Assembly (NCBI GenBank): GCA_001804705.1 | Contig: MHAY01000060.1 | Span: 1-52,054 of the forward strand | Length of the DNA: 52,054 bases | Direction: 5' to 3' | From: Ignavibacteria bacterium RIFOXYC2_FULL_35_21 | GTDB taxonomy: Bacteria > Bacteroidota > Ignavibacteria > Kapaibacteriales > UBA2268 | Shown: positions 37,121-43,961 of the stretch, one piece after another | Numbering within the stretch: position 1 is the first letter of the stretch | Layout: every line of letters begins with the position of its first letter | Translations under genes and position numbers: made by a program | Notes under the pieces: generated by a model | The model's database searches: none | What the model was told of the DNA's origin: nothing | Seen by the model: the letters and a program-made list of their open reading frames with translations, nothing else

Positions 37121-37518
37121 TTCCCTCGGAAGAAAAATCAATCCTCCAGGAATCAAAAAAATGCTCATTGAGCATTAATCAAAACAATTGGCAGATTAGA
37201 AAAAAATCATCAATCCATAATCCACAACAAAATAAAAATAATAACCTTAAAAAAAGTCAAACCGGAACCATAAATAACGAATATCAAAGAAAATGAACAG
37301 TCAATAAAAGGAACAAAATTTTAACAATCAAACTTAAAATATTAATATCCCCAGGTATCGATTTAAAACGTTCCCATAAGTCATATAATGGCCATACAGG
37401 AACAAAACCTCAATTCAGGTAATCAAGTACCTAAAATAAGAAACCTTCTTATAAGGGCTTTTAAAAAGGAAATAAAAAAAGCCACCTAAAAGAATCATCC
37501 CATAGGTGGCTGGCAGGC

Positions 37519-37701
37519 TTAGGCAAACAAATCAGGTACAATCCTGAAATGCCTGCCTTTAAAAAGAACTTTTATATTCCTCCCAATAGCTTTGCTCAAT
37601 AGCTTATTAACCGGCTCGTCAATCGCCATTTCTTCCCTTATGGCTTTGGCTCGAAGAAGGAGAGCTATCAGACGGTTGGTAATTCTGGTTATGTATCCCA
37701 T
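37519..37701 (-). CDS. Small basic hypothetical protein (60 residues)
   Basis: A 60-residue ORF overlapping the end of the ribbon-helix-helix-like gene by about 80 bases in another frame. The sequence (NRLIALLLRAKAIREEMAIDEPVNKLLSKAIGR) is helical and basic. It ends a chain of overlapping short genes behind ArdC. Coding is uncertain because of the large overlap. Confidence 0.35.
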   Translation of the reverse strand: MGYITRITNRLIALLLRAKAIREEMAIDEPVNKLLSKAIGRNIKVLFKGRHFRIVPDLFA

Positions 37702-37816
37702 TATTTATATACTCCTCTATAATATTACTGACCAACTTAGTCATCGGCTTCTTATGCTCCTTAGCTATTAAATATAGCTTAGGTATCAGTTCTGGTTTTA
37801 TCTTAGGACTATACAT
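37619..37816 (-). CDS. Ribbon-helix-helix-like small protein
   Basis: This 65-residue protein starts MYSPKIKPELIPKLYLIAKE and continues HKKPMTKLVSNIIEEYI, the strand-helix-helix pattern of CopG/Arc-like DNA-binding proteins. A serine-rich tail follows. AGGAG (inside GGAGACC) precedes the ATG. It may regulate the ArdC operon. It overlaps the preceding 41-residue frame by eight bases. Confidence 0.55.
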   Translation of the reverse strand: MYSPKIKPELIPKLYLIAKEHKKPMTKLVSNIIEEYINNGIHNQNYQPSDSSPSSSQSHKGRNGD

Positions 37817-37934
37817 AAAGGTCTCCTAATGAAAAACCTAATCTTAGACTAAAAATTGAGTCCGGAATTTTTCTGGAAAAGGCAAGCAAGGAATGAGAAA
37901 TTTTCAGCAAAATTATAATAAATAAACTCTTCAT
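37809..37934 (-). CDS. 41-residue ORF coupled to ardC
   Basis: Its ATG overlaps the ArdC stop as ATGA, and its stop overlaps the start of the next small gene. The peptide MKSLFIIILLKISHSLLAF is hydrophobic at its start, then basic. The tight chain supports translation; no family is known. Confidence 0.35.
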   Translation of the reverse strand: MKSLFIIILLKISHSLLAFSRKIPDSIFSLRLGFSLGDLYV

Positions 37935-38707
37935 ACTGTCGCCTCGGTCAGTATTAAATTTAAAACCTTCTCCACTTCGCTTAATAATTTCACGCAAGCT
38001 ATATATGGCGTACAACCTATTTTAGCTGAATAGGTCTCAATATAGCGGTAACTATTCCCGGCTTGACTATCCGTTGTCTTGCCGACTATCCGGCATAAGG
38101 CTTGGGCTGATAACTCGGCAACAATCTCCTGTGCCGGATGCTGTCCGGCTTGTATAGAGCCCAAAACCTTTTCATGGGCGGCATGAGCCAGTTCGTGAAA
38201 GAAGGTTCTTTCTTCCGGCGTGGCTAAGCAGATTTCCTTTTTCTGAGGCACATAATAGCCATTGTATTCCCAGCTGCCGCTAACCGCTTTGACAGAAATT
38301 CCCCAGGCTTGGGCTTTCTCCATTAAAGGTAATTGGGGTAGCTTGATCTTTTCATAAGCCAAAGGCTCGCCTTCGGTATCCTCCATACGAAACACCGGAC
38401 TGGTCATGAAACCGGCTAAGAATATCTGGTCATCGCCATTGTCATCTACCCGGGTTTTAATCATCGGCACTAAAATATGCAGGGCCTGGCTGCCTTTTTT
38501 GACTTTCCGGCTGACTGTCTGCCATTGCCTAAAACCTCTGGCATCGGCCGTCCCGGAAAAAAGCATCACCAGTTGATTGAACATTGACCACTTTGAACTG
38601 GGAATATTGGGAATGGGATAACGGGTTATGGCTATGGCTTGGGGAATGTCTCCTGTTTTAAACTGCTCCAAAATGGAACTTAAAACTGTAGTAATTTTGT
38701 CTGTCAT
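37931..38707 (-). CDS. ardC: ArdC-like antirestriction protein
   Basis: The 258-residue protein has the two ArdC parts. The N-terminal single-strand DNA-binding domain (about 1-130) has NQLVMLFSGTADARGFRQW and VKKGSQALHILVP. The C-terminal zinc metallopeptidase domain has HELAH (171-175) and the third ligand in EIVAELSAQALC (Glu198). ArdC protects incoming plasmid DNA from host restriction. All key residues are present. It lies 18 bases after the HsdM-like gene, in the same direction. Base composition is richer in G and C than the cargo genes, suggesting a different origin. Confidence 0.9.
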   Translation of the reverse strand: MTDKITTVLSSILEQFKTGDIPQAIAITRYPIPNIPSSKWSMFNQLVMLFSGTADARGFRQWQTVSRKVKKGSQALHILVPMIKTRVDDNGDDQIFLAGFMTSPVFRMEDTEGEPLAYEKIKLPQLPLMEKAQAWGISVKAVSGSWEYNGYYVPQKKEICLATPEERTFFHELAHAAHEKVLGSIQAGQHPAQEIVAELSAQALCRIVGKTTDSQAGNSYRYIETYSAKIGCTPYIACVKLLSEVEKVLNLILTEATV

Positions 38708-38725
38708 ATAAAATCCTCTTAATGA

Positions 38726-39412
38726 TTAAAATAATGTTATCTGATCGCTGATTTCCAATTTGGCCCTCATCAGCACCTTAGGCTTGATTACCTCTGCTTC
38801 CTCGTCTGTTAATACCCTGATAGAGCCTCCTAAACAACTGCGGCTGGTCTGATACACTTTCAGATACTCAAAGTTCAAGCTGTCCCCTAAAATGGCGTAA
38901 CCGTTGAGATTAAAGAACAGCAGGTTTAAAGCACACATTTTCACGCAGGTGTGATTGATGTCCTGCCCGATAAAAAGGGCCTGATTTAAAGACTGATAGG
39001 ACATTAACTTGCAGGTTTCAATGAGCATTACTCCGGCTCCGCAACAGGGATCGGAAATAACTTCCCGCTTGTAAGGTTCCAGCATTTTAGCCATAAATCC
39101 GGCAATATGCTTGGGGGTAAAAACCTGCCCGGTATTCTTGTGGGTTAAATTCCACTTCATGTAGATTTCCCCTAAGAGTTCATCATTGCTCTTCTTCATT
39201 TTAGCCATTAATAGCTGGCAGGCATTTTTGAAGTAATCAATTTCCCGCTGGCCGGTTTCGGCGCTATTGCGGTATCTCTTAGCCACAGTAAGATAGAATT
39301 CTTCATCCCCTAAGAAGGAATAAAGCATTAAATCCAGCCAGTCGCTAAAAATCCGGTGGGCGTCATAACCCATTGCCTGGATTTTCTCCAGTTCTTTAAT
39401 GATGTCTTTCAT
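38726..39412 (-). CDS. HsdM-like N6-adenine methyltransferase fold lacking motif IV
   Basis: This 228-residue protein matches the core of type I-like DNA methylases: GQVFTPKHIAGFMAKM (95-110), the SAM-binding DPCCGAGVMLIE (121-132), then IGQDINHTCVKMCALNLLFF and AILGDSL. The catalytic NPPY/NPPF motif that should follow is missing, and the protein stops about 60 residues later. It may therefore bind SAM or DNA without methylating, as a decoy or regulator. The start at 39412 follows AGAGGAA; the longer frame runs into the inverted repeat at 39459. It is paired with ArdC, a common anti-restriction context. Confidence 0.65.
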   Translation of the reverse strand: MKDIIKELEKIQAMGYDAHRIFSDWLDLMLYSFLGDEEFYLTVAKRYRNSAETGQREIDYFKNACQLLMAKMKKSNDELLGEIYMKWNLTHKNTGQVFTPKHIAGFMAKMLEPYKREVISDPCCGAGVMLIETCKLMSYQSLNQALFIGQDINHTCVKMCALNLLFFNLNGYAILGDSLNFEYLKVYQTSRSCLGGSIRVLTDEEAEVIKPKVLMRAKLEISDQITLF

Positions 39413-39458
39413 ATAGTTTTCCTCTGGACTGCTATTTATTGTAATGGGAAACAAAGCA

Positions 39459-39596
39459 GTCTTATTTGCTTCCGAATAACCCACAGCAAGGGGGTTACCT
39501 GCCTGTCAAGGCGATGGGTAAGTCGAGAGACTTATCCATCGCCTTGACAGGCAAGGTGGGTTCCCTTGCTACAATGGGAGAGGAAGCAAATAAGAC
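39459..39596. repeat. Large nested inverted repeat (138 bp)
   Basis: The outer arms are GTCTTATTTGCTTCC (39459-39473) and GGAAGCAAATAAGAC (39582-39596), exact inverted copies. Inside, AGCAAGGG/CCCTTGCT (39485-39492, 39563-39570) and a 24-bp stem (39501-39524 with 39529-39552, one G-U type mismatch) around GAGA complete the fold. It lies directly upstream of the HsdM-like gene and could be an origin, a transfer site or a palindromic mobile unit. Confidence 0.8.
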
Positions 39597-39886
39597 CGGT
39601 TATTAAATTGTTAAGGTGCTATTTTTACCCTTCAAAAAAGAAAAAAAATAATTTGAGGAAAATTATACCACATATCAGGAAAAGAAAAAACATCGAAATT
39701 TCTTAATAGGAACCTCCATTTTCAAAAAAAATGAGGTTGATAAATTTGAAAAAAATAAAAATAATGGTATAATTAGGTAAAAAATAAACAAACAAAAAAT
39801 GTAAATATTTTAGAAAATTTGTTAAATTTAAATTGATAAATAATTAAATTTTATTTAATAATTTTAAATAATTAAACTAGAAATTT
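39597..39886. other. AT-rich gap upstream of the phosphatase gene
   Basis: About 290 very AT-rich bases that must hold the promoter of the PP2C-channel operon. I cannot assign -33 and -7 boxes with confidence. Confidence 0.35.
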
Positions 39887-40657
39887 ATGAACAGGATAAC
39901 AATTAAATCAAAAGATATTATAATAAAAAATAATGATAAATCTAAACCATTGGAAGATTATATTATTAATGATAAAACACATAACATATATATAGTGCTA
40001 GATGGAGTTACCAGATCCAGAAACAATGGTAAATATTCCATTCCAAGCCCGTCTAAAATTGTAACAAAAAAATTTGGCTTATCAGTCCATAAAATGTTAA
40101 AAATCTTTAAAAACAGGTATCTTCCTAAACAAGCTTTATTTATGTCCATAAAGTATGCCAATGAAAAGATTGGAGAATACAATTTAAAGCATAATTTTGA
40201 TTTTTTGCCAGGAACAGTGGGTATTATTTCTTTTATAAAAAATGACACTTTTTATTACATGTACCTAGGAGATTGTTCAGGTCGAATTATCAGAACCAAA
40301 AAATCTAAATTATTTACACATTCACAAACAGAATTAATTAATAAGAATAAAAATAACTTTACTACTTATGAAATTAGAAATATTATTTGTAATAATAAAA
40401 AACACCCTTTCGGATATGGAGTATTTAATGGACAAAAGGGGGCATTAGAATTTTTACAATTCGGGCATATCAAATTAAAACAAAATGATAACATTTTGTT
40501 ATACTCTGATGGATTTGATAATTTATTGAATAACAATCAGACAATTTGGAAGGAACCAATAAACATTAAATCATTGGCAAACAAAGCAAACGAAATTGAC
40601 AAAGTAAATAAATTAAAATCTGATGATAAGGCACTAATATCTATTGAGGTAAAATGA
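39887..40657 (+). CDS. PP2C-like serine/threonine phosphatase
   Basis: This 256-residue protein has the metal-binding pattern of PP2C/PPM phosphatases: IYIVLDGVT (Asp39, Gly40), PGTVGIISFI, YMYLGDCSG (Gly128-Asp129), LLYSDGFDNLL (Asp208) and LKSDDKALISI (Asp246-Asp247). It is soluble, with no sensor domain. The first motif reads DGVT instead of DGMGG, and the sequence is short of the usual active-site arginine, so activity should be tested. Its stop overlaps the start of the ion-channel gene (ATGA), so the two proteins are made together. It is on the opposite strand from the plasmid backbone, like an inserted cargo pair. Confidence 0.7.
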   Translation: MNRITIKSKDIIIKNNDKSKPLEDYIINDKTHNIYIVLDGVTRSRNNGKYSIPSPSKIVTKKFGLSVHKMLKIFKNRYLPKQALFMSIKYANEKIGEYNLKHNFDFLPGTVGIISFIKNDTFYYMYLGDCSGRIIRTKKSKLFTHSQTELINKNKNNFTTYEIRNIICNNKKHPFGYGVFNGQKGALEFLQFGHIKLKQNDNILLYSDGFDNLLNNNQTIWKEPINIKSLANKANEIDKVNKLKSDDKALISIEVK

Positions 40658-41553
40658 TAAAAAATATTTTTCATAAAAAGCTAATAATTACAATATTAAT
40701 ATTTGTATTTATCTTTATTGGAATCAATTTAGTTTTCGGATTAATCTATAATCAAATTGCTTTAAATAATGACAAAATTTGCTCTAATATTTTTGAACAG
40801 ATATTTTTTGCTGTCATGACTTGGTCAACAATAGGTTATAATGATGGAAAACCAATACAGCAAATGTGGTTTGCAATCTCTCTTCATTATCTAATTTCAA
40901 GTTTAATAATGCCGGTGATATCTGGCATTATTTTTTATTATATTCTCAATAGACCTACAAAAATAATTTTCCCTAATAATCTAATTGTTAGAAAAAGAAC
41001 AAGCGAAGGAAGTAGTGATGTATTAACTTTATCCGTCAAAGTGGGGAACAAAGAAAAAGTAAAAATTTATGATGTTAGATGTCAGTTAATATATTTTTAT
41101 TTTAAAAATAATGGGGAATTAATAACACGAAATGGAGAAACAAATCTTTTGCAAGAAGTTAGTTTTATTGATAAGACTTTTAGATTCTCATTTAAATTGG
41201 AGGATTTTCCAAGCACATTACTGAAAGCCCTAACTAACAATGATCCTTTAAACAAAAAAGGATCAATTTCTATAATAATCTATGGAAAACGAGGAAATTT
41301 TGGGGACCCGTTCTTTATTGAAAAAGATTATAATATAACAGATATTAAAATTGCGAAGGACACTAAATTGCTATACAACTATCATTTAATTAAAGATAAA
41401 ATTATTAAAACAAAGATAAACTATAATAATCTTAATAAAATTATCCATTATACAGATGAAGAGCAGGCCAATGTAGAAACGGAAATAAAAAAGATATTAA
41501 AAGAAATTGAAAAAAGAGAATCAGATAGAATAAGCAAGCAAAAAAAGAAGTAA
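40654..41553 (+). CDS. Kir-like inward-rectifier-type ion channel
   Basis: The 299-residue membrane protein has a first membrane helix (about residues 9-31), a pore helix and filter TWSTIGYND (56-64), a second membrane helix (about 70-95) and a long C-terminal soluble domain. This domain starts NRPTKIIFPNNLIV and is beta-rich, as in the cytoplasmic domain of KirBac channels. The filter reads TIGYN, so the last glycine of the potassium signature TIGYG is replaced by asparagine, which may change selectivity. A lysine-rich tail follows. It shares a start/stop overlap with the PP2C gene. A phosphatase-controlled channel is a reasonable but untested guess. Confidence 0.65.
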   Translation: MIKNIFHKKLIITILIFVFIFIGINLVFGLIYNQIALNNDKICSNIFEQIFFAVMTWSTIGYNDGKPIQQMWFAISLHYLISSLIMPVISGIIFYYILNRPTKIIFPNNLIVRKRTSEGSSDVLTLSVKVGNKEKVKIYDVRCQLIYFYFKNNGELITRNGETNLLQEVSFIDKTFRFSFKLEDFPSTLLKALTNNDPLNKKGSISIIIYGKRGNFGDPFFIEKDYNITDIKIAKDTKLLYNYHLIKDKIIKTKINYNNLNKIIHYTDEEQANVETEIKKILKEIEKRESDRISKQKKK

Positions 41554-41633
41554 AAAAGATATTATCAAATTTGAACACTCTTATTTATTGAATATTATTA
41601 CAGACCAGTTTTAACATAATCGGTTCTTTTAAT
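41554..41633. other. Spacer after the channel gene
   Basis: No gene or terminator is apparent before the palindromes that start at 41634. Confidence 0.3.
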
Positions 41634-41717
41634 CCCACAATTGTGGGTTTAATTCCTCGAAGCTTGCTTCGATAACAATTAAGGAAATTAATTGATACCT
41701 CGTAGCTGGCTACGGGG
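41634..41717. repeat. Cluster of three REP-like palindromes
   Basis: CCCACAATTGTGGG (41634-41647), CGAAGC-TT-GCTTCG (41658-41671) and CCTCGTAGC-TG-GCTACGGGG (41698-41717) stand in a row, the last followed by GTAGTTCATT. AATTCCT and AGGAAATT also frame the second one. This resembles REP-type elements mobilised by tyrosine transposases. No such transposase is in the window. Confidence 0.5.
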
Positions 41718-41872
41718 TAGTTCATTAGGTTGAAGTATGAGAAACTTAGCAATCAATAACTATTAATAAACAAGTTACCTGAAAATAAAAAAGGATTAAA
41801 TTCTAATATAATGTATCAATTACGCCAAAATTGTTTATGTCTCCGAAAAAACTGCAAGAAAAATCTGGAAAA

Positions 41873-41906
41873 AGAAAAAAAACCCCATTTTCAATAGAAA
41901 ATGGGG
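41873..41906 (-). terminator. Minus-strand terminator behind the second replication-relaxation gene
   Basis: CCCCATTTT (41883-41891) and AAAATGGGG (41898-41906) pair perfectly; on the minus strand eight T follow. It is 270 bases after the gene end, with a structured segment between. Confidence 0.75.
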
Positions 41907-41935
41907 TGTTGTAATTGGAGGAAAAAATTAAGTAT

Positions 41936-42048
41936 AAATTTCAGCGAGTCAAGATCCTCTGAAACAATTTCCCAAGAGGGTGGGCATAATACTATCATCT
42001 TGACTACCAATAGTACGGTCGGGTATTATTGGAATTTGTCCTGAAATT
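41936..42048 (-). ncRNA. Branched RNA structure candidate before the terminator
   Basis: AATTTCAG (41937-41944) pairs with CTGAAATT (42041-42048) and closes two hairpins: GTCAAGAT/ATCTTGAC (41948-41955, 41997-42004; CCTCT/AGAGG inside) and CCAATA/TATTGG (42007-42012, 42027-42032). With the terminator at 41873-41906 this could be a separate minus-strand small RNA or a long 3' UTR. Confidence 0.4.
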
Positions 42049-42176
42049 CTCGCAAGCCTAATTTTTCCCAAAACACAAAGAACCACTATAAGAATTGTAG
42101 CTTAAATTATTTTCTTGTCAAGTGGGAATTATCTTCTAAAGAAAAAAAAAAGAATAAAATCCCCAAAAATATAAAT

Positions 42177-42983
42177 CTAATTATCCAACAACCCAACATG
42201 CCTGCCTGATGGTGTTAACCATATTGGTTCATGCAAGCGGTAAAAATTGTAAAAACTCAAAAAACGATAGCGATTTTCAGGCAGATATCTGACCAAGGAA
42301 GATAAATATTGTAATTGTTTATGAAGTTTTTCAATCTCAACTCTGACTTCCTGATTGAAGTATTCTTGTGGACGCCAAAAACAATTAAAGTCTAAATTGG
42401 CATAAACCACTAAAACTTTAACCGGAGCGTTGAGGTTATATCTTTTAAAGTTAAAATCTTTTAAAACATTCTCATACTTTTGTAGTTTTTCGTTGATCAC
42501 TCTATCAACAGTTTTTTTTCTCTCCACTTCAACTAAAAAGATATACTGCTTCATTGTGCTTTTGTGCGTCATTTTGATAAATAAATCCGGTCTTAGGTTA
42601 GTGAAACTTTGGTGGTATTGAATTTCAAAAATGAATTGATGATAAAACCGTAAGAAACCCAAAGCAATATCCCGAATCATGCTCTCGTGCATTATGTTAT
42701 AAGGGCTTTTAGTTGCGCCTTTCCACTTATACTCTTTAGTCCGACCCACAAACTGCGAGCCGAGTCTGGAAATAGAGAAAAATTGCTCCTGGCAAAGATT
42801 GCGGACTTTGGTAATGGTATTTATTGGCTTGATTAGTTTTTGATTTTCCAACTCATTAAAGGCTTTTCTGGTATGAACCAAGGCTCCCAAGATGGTTTTG
42901 GCCTCCGGTGAAAAGAAGTTATTTTTGGTAGCTATGCCTCCGAGGTCAAGCATTTGATTAAGAATGAGCTTAGGTTTATCCAT
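42177..42983 (-). CDS. Replication-relaxation-like protein (second copy)
   Basis: The 268-residue protein shares the plan of the first copy (35684): an N-terminal helical/winged-helix part (AFNELENQKLIKPINTITKVRNL) followed by a PD-(D/E)XK-like core with NLRPDLFIKM (RPD 131-133) and FLVEVERKKT (VEVE 151-154). Overall the two are far diverged. The C-terminal part (about 195-268) is helical and ends GRHVGLLDN. It stands alone on the minus strand, with the branched inverted repeat at 43037 just upstream and a structured region and terminator downstream. This suggests that it acts on these DNA structures, but that is inference. Confidence 0.6.
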   Translation of the reverse strand: MDKPKLILNQMLDLGGIATKNNFFSPEAKTILGALVHTRKAFNELENQKLIKPINTITKVRNLCQEQFFSISRLGSQFVGRTKEYKWKGATKSPYNIMHESMIRDIALGFLRFYHQFIFEIQYHQSFTNLRPDLFIKMTHKSTMKQYIFLVEVERKKTVDRVINEKLQKYENVLKDFNFKRYNLNAPVKVLVVYANLDFNCFWRPQEYFNQEVRVEIEKLHKQLQYLSSLVRYLPENRYRFLSFYNFYRLHEPIWLTPSGRHVGLLDN

Positions 42984-43036
42984 ACAATTATTCTAAGATT
43001 ATCTATTATACTATTTTATTAACTATACGACTATGG

Positions 43037-43171
43037 GTGCATATCTTGTCCGCAGGACAGCATTCTCTTTTTTGCGAAACGGTAATTATAGTAGTGGAGT
43101 AAAAGGAGAATGCTGTCCTGTTTGGCAAGTGCGGTTTTTCCGCCTTAGCCAAACGGGGCAATGATATGCAC
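43037..43171. repeat. Branched inverted repeat upstream of the second replication-relaxation gene
   Basis: The outer arms GTGCATATC (43037-43045) and GATATGCAC (43163-43171) enclose two hairpins: CAGGACAGCATTCTC (43053-43067) with GAGAATGCTGTCCTG (43106-43120), and TTTGGC...GCGG/CCGC...GCCAAA (43121-43153). TTGTCC and GGGGCAA extend the outer stem. The form recalls a cruciform origin or recombination site. It starts 54 bases from the gene at 42983. Confidence 0.75.
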
Positions 43172-43302
43172 ACTATTATAAATCGGCTTTTTATAGAAAA
43201 AGGGGAATTGACAAATAGATTAAGTTAACAATAAGGTTGATATTCAGAAAATATTTCATTTATAGAGTTAAAATATTAAAAAAAATAGAAATCAGTTTTT
43301 GG
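43172..43302. other. AT-rich spacer behind the exonuclease gene
   Basis: No gene or clear terminator is visible at the end of the six-gene operon; the branched inverted repeat next to it may stop transcription. Confidence 0.3.
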
Positions 43303-43953
43303 TCAGAATAAACTAGGTTGATCAATAATTGTATTACGTTTAATCGATGCTATTATGTTTAAATCAGAAATAGTAGTAAATTTTCTTTCTTTAACTCCCT
43401 TTTTTAATAATTCTACAAACAATTTAATAGTCATTTCTACATCAGGTAAAGCTCTGTGCCTGTTGTAATGTATTGGGATTGAAAATTGTTCTGATAGGGT
43501 ATCTAATTTATAATCTTTTAAATGAGGAAAAAGGTATTTTGCTATTTTGATAGTATCGATGAATATTGAACTAGCAAATAGATAATTCAATTTAGAGAAA
43601 CGATTAAATATATTACTTTCATAATTAGCATTTTGCGCTACAAACAAAAAGTTACCTTTTGGTAAATAATCTGAAAATTTTAAAAATACACTTTCTTGAC
43701 TAGCAGCAGCATTCAAATCATTTTGAGAAATACCTGTTTGTTGTATATCGAAGGAAGTCAAATATACACCTGGTGGTAATCTCATTAAACGGTTAAAAGT
43801 ATATTTTGAATCAATTATCAAATTGGGTTTAACACACATTGCTGCAAGTTCCATCGGTTCTGGTGAACGACCTGAAGGTGTTGCTGTTTCAAAGTCAACA
43901 ACAACAAATGTTCCTTCCTCGACTTTTAATTGCATATATTCCATTGAGATCAT
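43303..43953 (-). CDS. DnaQ-like 3'-5' exonuclease
   Basis: This 216-residue protein has the DEDDh exonuclease order: Exo I is VVDFETATPSG (Asp and Glu), Exo II is FVAQNANYESNIF (the usual FD here reads YE), and Exo III is NRHRALPDVEMTIKLF (His and Asp). It would degrade single-stranded DNA or RNA from the 3' end. The change in Exo II is conservative but unusual. It is the last gene of the operon with the aminotransferase, eight bases away. It may trim nucleic acid in the pathway or belong to a defence function. Confidence 0.7.
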   Translation of the reverse strand: MISMEYMQLKVEEGTFVVVDFETATPSGRSPEPMELAAMCVKPNLIIDSKYTFNRLMRLPPGVYLTSFDIQQTGISQNDLNAAASQESVFLKFSDYLPKGNFLFVAQNANYESNIFNRFSKLNYLFASSIFIDTIKIAKYLFPHLKDYKLDTLSEQFSIPIHYNRHRALPDVEMTIKLFVELLKKGVKERKFTTISDLNIIASIKRNTIIDQPSLF

Positions 43954-43961
43954 AAAAAATA

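Larger units (their letters stand above)
36642..37518. other. Long A-rich non-coding region with direct repeats
   Basis: Almost 900 bases without a gene. From about 36700 to 37330 the plus strand is strongly enriched in A and C and poor in G and T. Two 78-base direct copies occur at 36817-36894 and 37043-37120; the first 45 bases are identical. Such skewed, repeat-bearing gaps are seen at plasmid origins. No iteron-binding protein is known here. Confidence 0.55.

Noticed and set aside
36700-37330. CRISPR array
   Set aside because: The repeats are only two, 78 bp long and not regularly spaced; no cas genes are present.
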